A stretch of 64,000 bases of DNA from Schizochytrium sp. CCTCC M209059 (lineage: Eukaryota; Sar; Bigyra; Thraustochytrida; Thraustochytriidae): the NCBI GenBank assembly GCA_000818945.1, contig KN805371.1:1178696-1242695 (forward strand), given 5' to 3'. The notes beneath the pieces were generated by a model. That model had not been told where the DNA came from and did no database searches. It saw only the letters and a program-made list of their open reading frames with translations. The number at the start of each line of letters is the position of its first letter. The first letter of the stretch is position 1. The position numbers were made by a program, and so were the translations under genes. Shown here piece by piece: positions 29,301-39,456 of the stretch.

Positions 29301-29764
29301 CAATGTTCGAGACGCCCAAGCAACACTTGGGTCAAGGCAAGAAAACTTTGGGGGGCAAACGAGCTGCCAAGAGTCGGGCGTATGACGCGACCAGTAGCAA
29401 GTGCGAGTCTGGAGACGTAGACGCAAATGCAAGAGCAGCAGCAGTAGCAGCAGCAGCAGCATCGAGGCGGAGCGGGCATCGCGCGGCACGACATGAGCCA
29501 GCAAGCCCGGCTGACTCGATCGCGTCGTGGTCGTCTGCGGAACTTGCTGCGCACGCGCGACGCAAGCGGCAGAATGCCAATCACTCTTTTGAGAGCGTTG
29601 ATTCAGAGAGTTTTTTTCGTGCACTGCAGCACGGAGATCGAGCAAGTGTTCTTCATCCGGCTGCGCTTGCGTCTGCTCGCACGCGGGCTGTACATCGCGA
29701 TCACCCTCTCGGCGCTGCGCGTCGCATCTTCAACGAGTCGATGGACTCGACCCAGCCACAATGA
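26333..29764 (+). CDS. HOOK-like long coiled-coil protein
   Basis: A 1143-residue intronless protein from ATG 26333. Residues about 20-125 resemble the N-terminal domain of the HOOK/CCDC88 family. The best match is Leu-Leu-Gly-Cys-Ala-Val-Glu-Cys followed by Tyr-Ile and a Leu-Glu-x-Ala-Ala-Gln-Ile helix. An acidic linker (130-200) precedes a very long coiled coil, about 230-960, interrupted by a Ser/Ala run (350-430). The tail is basic and disordered with a poly-Ala tract (GCA repeat, 29436-29462). HOOK proteins are dynein-activating adaptors that link cargo to microtubule motors. The coiled coil is certain. The HOOK assignment rests on the N-terminal match and is moderate. Confidence 0.72.
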   Translation: MEAWLASFPFKSAANRKRAADENGEIHGVSENAVLAVATQILGRKCQDLEDQVIPLAEQLLRVPQGTLARHERSHKSLEEHVTQVLLGCAVECRDRDLYIASILKLEAAAQITLKAEIEDLFELIRSRVSSNGSDGANDEGQNENDTPNEEGVVDHEIEAHGQGIAQQSDDEEVEVLEEEGEEEIGNGAADTTPSPKSPRGTHFTIHASLTDASVDSTGGLADEVEQLKTRVHELTQEKLVLEQKTIEQDGVCEDLRTQMSVLQARLEDNRASAGAENPAMSSRAGAAFDAETQVLELQEALEAARLRESELDTALRARQQAQSTIDELNQRISAYEKEMQGASQLKESLQRSELAVERLVNDLQAYKSTVKELREERDSLRDRIREVSSSASSSLNLSSRSLGSAFASPSVSASASAAASASASPGSGRRQSSDARLSKSPVQSKIEALRAMNARLERQVRELDTENHEVAGKLRTAQQELDVARQSSEAEIKEWADYAHSLEGDRAKKEALVGKLRETSTALEVLNTNYIELQKDMGESKREIDFWSQKVQDLHHDFTIVRKERDVLADHLGCARETQRMQLEDHEATMRQRSGADAMRRRLTREFNAKLTDLMRKMARLQSEIEVEREARRMACDKYEKLVEEVPRQVAAQVQERVGALQDAEEPGLRKLVQLFSSADSPAVRGQSRVRRNLDAMVKDLISTPRGKDAEASSEVRGTTGRVVEREVAQLRDVNERLGRENEWLREQFEARGAPPSPSIDFDSAEGGSDSLVVAGRGARAGGAPGVARHLRQALVELQRENAALRKANVAEIEERARMQGELHSLRKELDRLRLKSIHASTKMIREKRVPAEAVTLWFNAELERVSVKAEELATSSMSFVAPGSATRSKLEDGDARSSRAESRRRKSMLPPRAAIAPSAGKENFAEQANAHVSNKNTDDLCKTFASASDLREATDEVPAAAYGANTHVKGPLSATSAKPFKGAPTTTSMFETPKQHLGQGKKTLGGKRAAKSRAYDATSSKCESGDVDANARAAAVAAAAASRRSGHRAARHEPASPADSIASWSSAELAAHARRKRQNANHSFESVDSESFFRALQHGDRASVLHPAALASARTRAVHRDHPLGAARRIFNESMDSTQPQ

Positions 29765-30033
29765 AGAGCGAAATATGTGCCGGGCGTCTGATCTTGTAAA
29801 ACAGAAGTAGAGCAACCATATTTTTCTTCTTCCCAAAGTCCCATCACTTTACCTTCATTCCTTATCTTGCCATGCGGACTTGGCATCAAGTTTTTTCTTC
29901 GCATGCACATCACACGAACAGAACCCAACCAGCAAGGTTCTCTTCATGATGCATGCATCTCACTTGCGATCTCACAGGGAAATATCACACAACCTGAAAC
30001 AGCCCCCTGGGAAAATTCTATAAAACGAAATAT

Positions 30034-31272
30034 CTACGCAATCCAAGCCATAAGCGCCATCACCACCAAAAGAAGGTGCGGTGCGAGGGAGGAGGCAGGG
30101 TTCAGAGTGGGCGCACCCGTAGGAGCTCCAGTCGTCGGCGAAGAAGTAGGAGAGGCGAGAGACACTCCAGCAGCATCACAGCGAGTCTCTAGAGTGGCAA
30201 TGGAGTCCTCGAGATTGTACAGAGCAGCAAGCCTGTCACTATCGGTCTCGGAAGTGTCGAGAAGAGTAGCAGCAACGCTCTGACCGAGGGCGATCTGGTA
30301 GCACGCCATCTTGTTCACCACAAAACTAGCAGTGTTCTCAGTCGCATCGTTTTCAACAAGAGAACAGGCAGCCATCATGAGAACCATGCTTTGCGCACTC
30401 AGATCATCGCTGGTGTCCCCTCTGAAGATCGAAACCCAGAGACCGGCAGACTCGCTCCCTACACCGAGGCAAACTTCGAGGTCATCTTCTTCGCACGCCG
30501 CGACGGCAGTGGTAAGAGCCTCCGACTCCTGAAAACCCAACCTGGAGACGAAAAAGTCGGCCCAAGTCAGGTCCGTGTTCGTCTCGAGATCCTCGGATGC
30601 AGCTGCCACAGCGGCAACAGCACCAGTCTCGGTAAGGTTCATCTCTTGCATGTACATGACGGCCAAGACGGCTTCGATGGCTTCGTTGACGATGGCAGTC
30701 TGGTTAGTCGAAATTGCGCCCTGAGGAGTGTACGCCATCCAGGCAGTCGCAAGGTTTGTTGCGGTCTCAGTCTCACTAAATTGAAAGGTGTCGAGAAGGC
30801 TCGACGTAAAAGCACTGCAAGACTGCACGTTAGCCTCCATGGTCGCCACAATTGTGTCCAGAGGAGTGCCCATAACGCAATTGCTGGCGATGGCATCATT
30901 CTTAAAGTTGGTACAGATTCCGGCGTGGAACATGTCATCGAGGGGCGCATTTGCCATGAGAGCAACGGCGCCGAGAGAGTCGCCGTCACTTGACTCGATT
31001 CCCAGTTCGTATGTGGGGTCGTCTCCAGAGAGGGCACCGGAGCAAATCTCGCTGGAAGTGACGGCGGTGAGTCCCGTAATGCAGCCACCGCTGAGGCAAG
31101 GCTCGTTGAGGATGCATTGGCTGGCTTCGGCAATATCCTCCGCTTCCTGAAGGCCACGCTGCTTGGTCATTTCCTGGAGCAGAGCCTTTCGCTCGAAGAG
31201 GGAGTTGCCGGCCTCTGCGGAGCTGACAAGCACGGAAGCCGCCATGACGGCGAGAAGTGCGGCGTGCTGCAT
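30034..31272 (-). CDS. Secreted protein with predicted GPI-anchor signal, family unknown
   Basis: A 412-residue protein from ATG 31270-31272. Residues 1-21 are a clear signal peptide (hydrophobic core ending Ser-Ala-Glu-Ala). The mature part is acidic, with about a dozen Cys and potential N-glycosylation sites (Asn-Gln-Thr, Asn-Leu-Thr). Near residues 375-390 is a Ser/Thr/Pro stretch with Ser-Pro-Thr and Gly-Ala-Pro-Thr repeats. The last 18 residues are hydrophobic with no charged tail, the pattern of a GPI-attachment signal. No enzyme motif is visible. Placement beside other surface-type genes supports a cell-surface role. It could instead be membrane-anchored by a tail span. Confidence 0.78.
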   Translation of the reverse strand: MQHAALLAVMAASVLVSSAEAGNSLFERKALLQEMTKQRGLQEAEDIAEASQCILNEPCLSGGCITGLTAVTSSEICSGALSGDDPTYELGIESSDGDSLGAVALMANAPLDDMFHAGICTNFKNDAIASNCVMGTPLDTIVATMEANVQSCSAFTSSLLDTFQFSETETATNLATAWMAYTPQGAISTNQTAIVNEAIEAVLAVMYMQEMNLTETGAVAAVAAASEDLETNTDLTWADFFVSRLGFQESEALTTAVAACEEDDLEVCLGVGSESAGLWVSIFRGDTSDDLSAQSMVLMMAACSLVENDATENTASFVVNKMACYQIALGQSVAATLLDTSETDSDRLAALYNLEDSIATLETRCDAAGVSLASPTSSPTTGAPTGAPTLNPASSLAPHLLLVVMALMAWIA

Positions 31273-33712
31273 GTTTCTTTGTGTGTAGGTTTCTGCGAAT
31301 CTGTCTCGAGCGTGACGGCGGATTCGAGGGCCGAAACGATCACCTCGAAGGAGTTTGACTTGGTCTGGTCTCGTCTGCTATGCTGTGCTGTCTGCCACCT
31401 GGAGACTGCCGCTAGCACCCAAGTTGCGATTTTGCTCGTTTGGAGGTGGCAGCGATTCTGGGCGAGCTCGGCATGTCCTCTTCTTCCCCTTCCCCCCAGA
31501 ATGTAACGCTCCAATTTTCCCCTTTTTTTCCTTTTTCCTCTCTTAAAACGCTTCGACCTGCCCTGCTTTTTGCTCCTCCTCCTGGCCCGCTTTCTCTCGC
31601 GCTCAACTCGCCGTCGCCTCGGCGGCGCATCGTCATGCGATGCGATGCCACGCGACGCGATGCGCAGGAGGCACCATTTCTTGCTGGCCCGGGAGACTCG
31701 GCCGGGTCTTGCTCAATTTCCAACGACTACCTGGGCTCGTGTACCCCGAGGTGAGGGGGGGTTGATGATGCGGACGGGACTCTCTCTCCCGTCGCGCTTG
31801 ATCGAATGAAAGCAGCATGCATCATCCATCCATCGATCGATCGATCAATCGAGAGCGGCGCGCCCGGCGTTCGAGCAGATGCGCGAGCCATGCTCTGCAT
31901 GGCAGGCCGCCGACTGTCTGATCGGCCGGCCGGCGGGATGTGCGATGCAGCACCGTGCGGATGCAGAGCTTGCCGCCACGAAGGAGATGGGGACGAGTGA
32001 TCGGTGGACCCGGGTCTGCGGCTCTAGTGGCGGCGGCGCTCTTTTCCAACGGATACTTTACTTTGGCTTTCGTGCAGCAGTGGCGCGCGCACTCGTGCAT
32101 GGAGCCCCGCTCCCTCTTTGTTCATTCGTGCGCGAGCGTCCATGATTCTCGTGCGCGAACAGCGCTCGGCGAGCTGAGTAAAGTTCGTGCTCGAGTTTTC
32201 GCGAGCAAAGCGTCGATCACGTGGTATCTGCTCGGGGTCGAGAGGCCAAGGGACGAGGTAGGAGGACTCGTAGCCCAGAGTATCGGGACCGAGCTAGAGA
32301 TTGACAGGATAGAAGAAGAATGCCAAGATTTCTTGCAACGGACAGGAGCGCGGTTCTAGTAAATCAAAGGGGCATCATCATCATCATCATCTAATTATCA
32401 TCGCCGAGCTCCGGTCGACTTCTCGGCGGGGCGGCGCTTGGCTATATGCTGTGAGGTGGCGAGAGAAAAAATGACCCTCGCGAGCGCGTCTGACGAAGTG
32501 TCGGGAGGCGAAACGGCGGTCTCCGCGCCGCCCGCGGCGGGCTAGCCAGCTAGCTCGTTTTTCTCGATGGTCCAGGCCTCGTGTCGCGCGCAGCTGCAGC
32601 TGATGCGACGTGGGCTCGCTCGTTCGTTCGGTTCTGGGAAGCGGCACCGGACTGCGCGATATGATGGACGGACGGACGTCATGGAATGTCGTTGGCCACG
32701 AACGGCAGGCCCTCCATGAAACAAAATGAGATGAAATGAAGTGGCGTCCGTGCATTCCATTCCATCTTCACTTCTCATTCATTCATTTTATTCATTCATT
32801 CGTGATGTCGCGCCGTCAATGTCACCAGCGTTCGAAAGAACGAGCGTGGCGATCCAGGACGCTACGCGCGCGTTGAGACCGTGCGCGCCTCGTCCCCAAG
32901 TGACGGCGAGGTGACCGGCGCGGCGCGTCGAAACGGCTACTTTTCTGTCTTTATATCATCGTTCCCAGTAGCAAAATGATCATCATCAATCATCAACAAC
33001 AAAAACAACAGCATCAACAGCAGCAGTGGAAGCCAATGTCACTGTCAGTCCTGGCCCACGCCCGCTCCCACCCGTGGCACGGAATCAACGGGATGGCGGC
33101 GCCGGCGCTCCTGAACCTTGTTGTTACCGGTGGTCAATTCCGTGGCGCGCTGTAACGTGCGGGCCAGAGACCCGGGACCAAGGCCGGTCCGAAGAATCGA
33201 GATCGACCCCCGCAAGGTCGCGCAACAGCTGTGGCTGCGCCGAGCACGCGCCGCAGCCATGTTCCGGCCGATCGGCAGCGAGCGTCAGGCCACATGGACG
33301 GGGTGGCTGGCCGGCTGCTAGGCAGCTCCAGCTTTTAGGACATGTGGTATGACGGGGAGAAAGGGGCGGAAAGGGGGGAGGGAGATTCCTCGAACAGCCA
33401 GAAGGATGCCGCAGAGAAACGATCAATCTTGGCGGTGTGTGGAAAGAGAATATAGTGTATATCTATGTCTTTCCGTGCCTTGCTCGGTCAGTGTTCTCCT
33501 ATACTAGAACATCGCAGAGAGGGAAATCGTAAAGCCAGAGATAATTCCTCTTCCCCGTACTACTACTAGGCCTACTACCAGAGGCAATCGGAAAAAGAAA
33601 GATAAGCAAGGACCATACGTGGTGCAAAAGAAAACAACAATATTCTTGGTTGATTGATTGTAGGATGAGGCAGACAGCAAGAAGGTAACAGCAGAAACAG
33701 GATGCAGCGCAA
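31273..33712. other. Long intergenic region, no gene seen
   Basis: About 2.4 kb between the two surface-protein genes, both on the - strand. The 5' flank of the GPI-candidate gene is GC-rich. CATC/GATC repeats occur at 31826-31850 and near 32372-32392, and CAA/CAG runs at 32990-33025. Open frames here are short or start at non-ATG codons and show no domain. Confidence 0.6.
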
Positions 33713-36700
33713 TTAGACCTCGTCAGGAGGGTCCGCGTGGTCGCGGACCTTGGGACGGTGCCACGAAGACTGGTTTGTCTTGCTGTTAAAGTAGTAGGGA
33801 ATGTCCCGACCCGACTCCTCATCGTGATGCATGTGGCGCTCCCAATTAAAGAGATCCTCGGGAGGAACAACAAGACGCACAGACTTTTCGCGCGTATCCT
33901 TGGGAATGTGCTGCGAGGCGCGCTCGTGCCGGAGTCTGTCCGTGACGGCGACCATCATTTTCTCCTCGTCGGGAACAGCCGAGTTCTCGGGAGAGAACTT
34001 GACGCAGCACGGGCACATACAATGCAGGAACTTGGCACACCAAACGACCTTGGTGAGACGAGCGTGTTCCGCATGAACTGCAGCCTCGGTAAACTTGGCC
34101 GCCGACTGCATCTCCTCGCCGAGATCGTCGCCAGTCGACTTGATCGACGAGCAGAGCACGTGGTTGAGGATCCAGCGTGCCGTGCGGTTTCCGCGCTGAG
34201 CGCACGAGGCGATCGCGCACACAAGACCCACGCAAAAACCAATGCAGCACAAAGCGCCGCCACCGATCATACCGTAGATGGCCAACGTCGGAAGCGTTAG
34301 CTGCACACCATCGTCATCGGATTCGGCTTGCACGGTGATGCTGACGGTTCCAATGACCTCGTTGAAAATGACGTCAGAAGGAGGGTTTGGGTTCCAGCTA
34401 TTGGTGAGATCGGCGTTACGCGTCGTGTCGAATACGGTGATGGTGATGGCGTCAGAAATGTCAGCACTTGTGGAGCGGTAGCGGAGAACAGCCAAGACGC
34501 GGTTGATCTCGGACAGAGTGCCCGTCATTCGGACATCCGATGCGCCACTGCTAATGACTCCACCGCTACGCTTGTAGACAAACCTGTCCGAGTCCATGAC
34601 CAGCTCTTCGCTGATCGAGATGCGACCCTCCGTGTTGCGTACCTGCACAATTGCATCGATGATACGGGAGTTGGCGTCCACGTCCGTGAGTTGGATCACC
34701 GCGCCATTGTCATCTGCAAAGTCGTAATAAGTGTTGCGCACGAGGTTGGTCATCGAAGGCACCGGAATCACGATCTCGGGAGCGTCGTTCACGTTTCTCA
34801 CGTAGATGGACGCACCAGACGCAGGGGTACTTTCCAAGCCTTCGGAGGCAATCATAATCTTGTAGGTGATCGTGATCGGGCACCCGGTCGACGTGCAGAG
34901 CTCGCTAGTCGCATCGCCCATCAGGACCCCGTTCAAGTCAGACGTCGTGTGTCTGCCATAACGGATTTCTGAACCGGTGCAAAAGGGGCCCGTGCAAGTA
35001 AATGGGTACTCCGAAACACCACTGGCGAGATTGCCGTCCGGACACAACGACATGGAGAACGACGTCCCGGAAGAGCACAGAGGCCACGAATCCACCGAGT
35101 AGTAGTTCTCAGCGGGGAGAATGTAAAAAATACCGTCGAACTCGACGTTGATATCGAGGGGCTGCGTCATATTCTCGTCCAGAAAGAGCTGACCTTGGCT
35201 TTCCGGGATCTGCTCAGTCAGCATGAAGGTCATCGTGCGGCCGGTGCATTCCGACGGGTTCTGCTCACAGTAGTAATCCGTGCCATTCAGCTCAACCATG
35301 GTCACGTTGTCCTCAATCACAATGAAATTATCACCAACGTTGGCGTCCAACACCGAGGTGACCGCGGTGCTCACGTTGACCACGTCCGAGACAGCGCCAG
35401 TGGCATCAGTCACGGTAAAGGAAAAAATGGCGTCGCCGAGATTCGATGCGTTGTTCAGCTCAGTCGGACAAGGGTTTTCGAGTGTTGGGTCATCCTCCAC
35501 AGTTCCGAGACACGCCTCGAAGCAGAGAGTGAACGACTGGATGCCACGCTGAGTGATCGTCTTCGTGTACGGAGAGGTTGTGGCGATGTCGCGAGAATCG
35601 GCGATGGCAGCTTCGAGCCCGCCAATGCAGCCGTCATCCTCGCTTGGTTCGTAGAGGCGACCGAGGAGAGACGAAGAACTGGCTTCATTTTCCGGAGTGT
35701 ATACGGTAAATGTCTTTGCGGCACCAAAATCGTTGCACGATGTCAAACGGTATGACTCGGTGAAGCCAGAAACCGGGCAATCCTGATCGTATCCAGAAAA
35801 GGTAATTTCCGAATAGGTGCTCTGCGAAGTGTAATCCGTCCATGTGGAGTTCGTAAGAGCCTCCGGATCGTCATTCGTCGGGTCGACAGCCATGGCCACA
35901 GTAACGTTGTCAAGAGCGTATGCATCGTACACGTCAACGGCACTGAACAAAAGATCCGTACCGAGACCAAATGTATCGGGCAATGCAGCAAATGTTACGG
36001 TCGACGTGATCGTCTGAGGAAGATCGGCCGTCAAATTCACTGCAGCGCCATCGATGGTCACAATTGCTCCGATCGCGCTGCCACTAGTGTCAGAGCCAGT
36101 CAACATCATGGATGGAGGATCCTGAGAAAAACGGCTGACATCAGCATCGTACACGAAGTCACTCAAATCAAGCACCGTGCTAGCAGCGTCTTCACCAACA
36201 TCGAGCTGACCTGTAGTCGCGCTCGTCACCACCGGCGCAGAGTTCGGAAGACCAGCGGCGTAATTGGCTTCTGCATCTAGTTGCGAGAAAGGGGTATCAT
36301 GCAAAGCGAAAAAGAGAATGTCACCAGCAAACGACTTCACATCAGGGTTCTGGGAGTCCACCAGTGTAGCGGCCGAGGAGCCGAGGCGAAGATAGCTATC
36401 CGTAAATGCGACATCTGGATAGTAAGCCAGAGCATTCGGCCCCGACCCCGTTTTTTTCCCGACGGTTGTAGGCGCTGCAGTGGATGTGATATAGAGAGGC
36501 ATGATCCCACGATCTGTAGTCGAATCTTGTTTTGTGATGACAATGTGGTAGAGCTCCCCAGGCACAAAATCGTCGTCGATATTATAAAAGTGCTCGTGCG
36601 TTTCGGGTTCACTCGCATAAACCGACGAATCAGCATAGGGGACGTACTCGACATATATTCTGCGAAAAGAGCCTTCAAGAATGTATCTCACTTGCAAGCT

Positions 36701-37276
36701 ATAATCGATCCCGCAAAGGTAAGTCTTATCAGTGCCCGGTGTAAACAAAGGCTCCGGGCTAATCTCCATGAGAATATAGTTGATATCCCCATCTTCATCA
36801 GCTTGAGCGAGGGTTAACATGTCATCAGAAACCGTGAACCAAAATTCTAACGCAAATCCACCATTGGCCTTCAAGAACGCGTACTCGACATCATCGACGG
36901 TGGCGCCAGAAACGACTTCTTCAGGAACAGTTAGCGAGTTATTTTCGTAGCTGAGCCCTTGGAAGTGAGCACCATTGTACGCAATAGGAAACTCGTATGA
37001 CGTGCCGCTATCGGTGTAAGAAGGGCACTTTTCATCGCTGGTCCAGCTGGACGCATAGCTCATACCTCCAAGGAGGTCATCCGACACCGCATCAGTGAAG
37101 GCGTTGTCGGCGCATTCGCGTTGCTGAAAGGTGTACATGACAACAGGCGACCCAACCCTATTCGTGTTGAACGAAGAAGGCTCGAAGGTTTCCACTGCTC
37201 CGTCAACAACAGCAGCGCTGGTGGCCAGCGCGGCCACGACGGCCAGCATGGCCTTCGAAATCTTCATCATCATCAT
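33713..37276 (-). CDS. Receptor-like type I membrane protein: LamG-like, cadherin-like, TM, cytoplasmic WW
   Basis: A 1187-residue protein. The start is placed at the first of four ATG codons (37274-37276), directly before a signal peptide; the upstream frame to 37483 is arginine-rich and non-ATG. After the signal (about 5-27), residues 30-330 look like a LamG/concanavalin-type domain (Phe-Ala-Leu-Glu-Phe-Trp-Phe, then His-Ile-Val-Ile-Thr and an Arg-Leu-Gly-Ser-Ser strand). Residues 340-950 hold cadherin-like or bacterial-type Ig repeats with Val-Asn-Asp-Ala-Pro and Leu-Thr-Asp-Val-Asp-Ala signatures and many Asn-x-Ser/Thr sites. A TM span (about 993-1020, Gly/Cys-rich) is followed by a Cys-rich juxtamembrane segment. 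A WW domain (1145-1175) with Trp1145, Tyr-Tyr-Phe-Asn and Trp1172 follows. WW domains bind proline-rich peptides, so the tail probably docks a cytoplasmic partner. Ligand and partner are unknown. Confidence 0.85.
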   Translation of the reverse strand: MMMMKISKAMLAVVAALATSAAVVDGAVETFEPSSFNTNRVGSPVVMYTFQQRECADNAFTDAVSDDLLGGMSYASSWTSDEKCPSYTDSGTSYEFPIAYNGAHFQGLSYENNSLTVPEEVVSGATVDDVEYAFLKANGGFALEFWFTVSDDMLTLAQADEDGDINYILMEISPEPLFTPGTDKTYLCGIDYSLQVRYILEGSFRRIYVEYVPYADSSVYASEPETHEHFYNIDDDFVPGELYHIVITKQDSTTDRGIMPLYITSTAAPTTVGKKTGSGPNALAYYPDVAFTDSYLRLGSSAATLVDSQNPDVKSFAGDILFFALHDTPFSQLDAEANYAAGLPNSAPVVTSATTGQLDVGEDAASTVLDLSDFVYDADVSRFSQDPPSMMLTGSDTSGSAIGAIVTIDGAAVNLTADLPQTITSTVTFAALPDTFGLGTDLLFSAVDVYDAYALDNVTVAMAVDPTNDDPEALTNSTWTDYTSQSTYSEITFSGYDQDCPVSGFTESYRLTSCNDFGAAKTFTVYTPENEASSSSLLGRLYEPSEDDGCIGGLEAAIADSRDIATTSPYTKTITQRGIQSFTLCFEACLGTVEDDPTLENPCPTELNNASNLGDAIFSFTVTDATGAVSDVVNVSTAVTSVLDANVGDNFIVIEDNVTMVELNGTDYYCEQNPSECTGRTMTFMLTEQIPESQGQLFLDENMTQPLDINVEFDGIFYILPAENYYSVDSWPLCSSGTSFSMSLCPDGNLASGVSEYPFTCTGPFCTGSEIRYGRHTTSDLNGVLMGDATSELCTSTGCPITITYKIMIASEGLESTPASGASIYVRNVNDAPEIVIPVPSMTNLVRNTYYDFADDNGAVIQLTDVDANSRIIDAIVQVRNTEGRISISEELVMDSDRFVYKRSGGVISSGASDVRMTGTLSEINRVLAVLRYRSTSADISDAITITVFDTTRNADLTNSWNPNPPSDVIFNEVIGTVSITVQAESDDDGVQLTLPTLAIYGMIGGGALCCIGFCVGLVCAIASCAQRGNRTARWILNHVLCSSIKSTGDDLGEEMQSAAKFTEAAVHAEHARLTKVVWCAKFLHCMCPCCVKFSPENSAVPDEEKMMVAVTDRLRHERASQHIPKDTREKSVRLVVPPEDLFNWERHMHHDEESGRDIPYYFNSKTNQSSWHRPKVRDHADPPDEV

Positions 37277-39456
37277 CTCTCCGCTCGTGCAGACGCTCCT
37301 CTTCCGCTTCTGCTCGCGATCTCGCGCACGAACACGCTCTGCTGCGCGCTCCAACCGACCGACCTCCCGGCGGGCGTGCGACGCGAGCGAGCGTCTCCGC
37401 TCCCTCGCTCGCGCGTACCGTCTGTCGAGGGCGTGCGACGCGGGCGCGTGCACGCTTTGCGGCTTTGCTGCCGCCTTCAACACCCCTTCTCGCCTTCTTC
37501 ACCCCTTCTTCTCCTTCTCTCCTTATGCATATCGGCCCGATACGTCGGCACGCGCGTGTGCACACTCCGCAATTTTCCGAATTTCTCCGCGACTACACAC
37601 ACGGATCTAATCTGTGACTTTATAAGTCATTTTCCGCCTTACTCAAATAAAACACTCTAATACACAGGTAGATAAATGCACGTGCTGCGACTTAAAATTA
37701 TTGTGTGCCCCCATAAAGGGTAAGCTGAGTTTATCCGAGAGAAGGGACATGCCAGCACGAGTGTGCGCTCCGTGTTTTTGGATCTGCGACAGACATGCTT
37801 GCCTAAACTGGACATCCGGGCCACCTACAACTACTAATGCACCTGCAGAGCCGCTACGGCCAGTGGCCCGGCCTTCGCGGCCAAGTCGAAGGGAGAAAAG
37901 GGCAGCAGGTTGACGATGGTCCACTCAGTGTTTTCCAATCCGTGGCTTTTGCAATAAGCGGATGGACTCGACTTTATCGCCGTCATCAAATCGAACGCTC
38001 GAGTCGCGCAGGCTCCCTGGGGACACTTCCTAAGGTCAACGCGAGCGGACCCTTACCGAGAAAGGGCTCGAGGAAGTATAGAGGCGCGCGGAAAACGCAA
38101 GCGCATGTTTTGCTGCACGCGATGCTTCACAGGGCACCCATCTATTCCTCGGGCGACAAGCTCTGCAGCCTGCCTGCTGCTGCACCTGCAGCATCGAAAC
38201 AGCCGCCTCCGTGCAGTGCACTTCGGACCACCTCCTACCTTTTACGGCTGGCTGTCGAAAGGCCGCGTCGCTGCCCGTACACACGGCCGACGAGCAGACG
38301 CATGATAGAGAGCGGTCAAGGCAGCAGCAGCGGCAGCAGCAGCAGCGGCAGCAGCAGTAGTAGCAGAGTGTTTGTTGTGTTTGCGGCATAATCTAATTCC
38401 TAGGCTGGGCTGCGCAAACACTTGTTTGAAGCGTCTAGCTGAGAAAAAGCCAGTGGCACGCGAAGCCGTGCGAACCATGCCGCCCTTCGCTCCTCCCACG
38501 TGCACACCGGCGGGAACGAACGAGATGACAAATGCGCGCGCAAAATGCCCACGTATTCTTTAAGAAAGCCTCGAGAGGTCGAGCGAAGGGGAAAGAAGCA
38601 CTGTCAGCGGCCAGATGGCGCCTGACGAGGGAGAGTTGGGATAGTGAGTTGTCGACGAGGACACAGGCGTGTCGCCAACCGCAACGTGCTCGCTTTCGAT
38701 GGGAGAAAAGCCAGCAACGCGTGGTGTTTGTTCACCATAGCAGAACAACTGACGATGCTTGTCGCACTCGGGTGGACAATTTAGAGCCGCAAACAAAGCG
38801 TGGGCGAATACAGGAAAGCGATTCAGCAAGAGTGAGAAAGAAGGCAAGAAACAGCTTTTCTACACTTGCCGCACTCAAAGATTTTTGACGCGCCTCAACG
38901 AACTAACGATACCACTTTGTGTCGCCCGTTGGCCAGGAGGGAGCAAGCAATACACATTGAGGCGGTTTCGCGGAGTGAGAAAAAAGCACCAAGACACGGA
39001 CTTGCCAAGTTCAGCAATGCTTGCCACCTTTTCTATCTCTCGTTGAACATGATGGACGACAGCGAACAACGCAAGCCTATACTCTTTTTTCGCAGGTAGG
39101 TTTTGTCCGAATTTAGAAGTGGACTTGTTCGGACTTGTCAGGCCCTCGTTCGAAAAGGCATTCCTTTTAGCTCAACTGCCTCATGCGCATGCAAGCGACT
39201 CGCTCAAGAGTGAACCAACGATGAAAAAGACTCGTTCGGTCAAGAAGCGGTCAAGAGTATATCGTGGGGACATGTCATGCCGTCGCCAGCCACTGACAAG
39301 CTCCATGCGTGAAAGCGACCAGCTAAATGCAACAAAATACAAACAGAATTTGAATGTGATTTGTGAAAACACGACCAAAGTGGAAAGCAACCTTCTTGCG
39401 AAAGTGAACTGGCCTAGATTGAATAACAGTACAAACAAAATGTGATTACGAATGCA
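37277..39456. other. Long intergenic region, no gene seen
   Basis: About 2.2 kb between the receptor-like gene and the Cys-rich gene, both on the - strand. A GGC/AGC mixed repeat lies at 38320-38365. The 5' flank of the receptor gene (37277-37500) is GC-rich with GCGAGCG runs. Several open frames exist on both strands, none with an identifiable domain. Confidence 0.6.

Noticed and set aside
37837..38391. 184-residue + frame in the gap after the receptor gene
   Set aside because: Low-complexity Ser/Gly end from an AGC/GGC repeat and no recognisable domain. It could be spurious.
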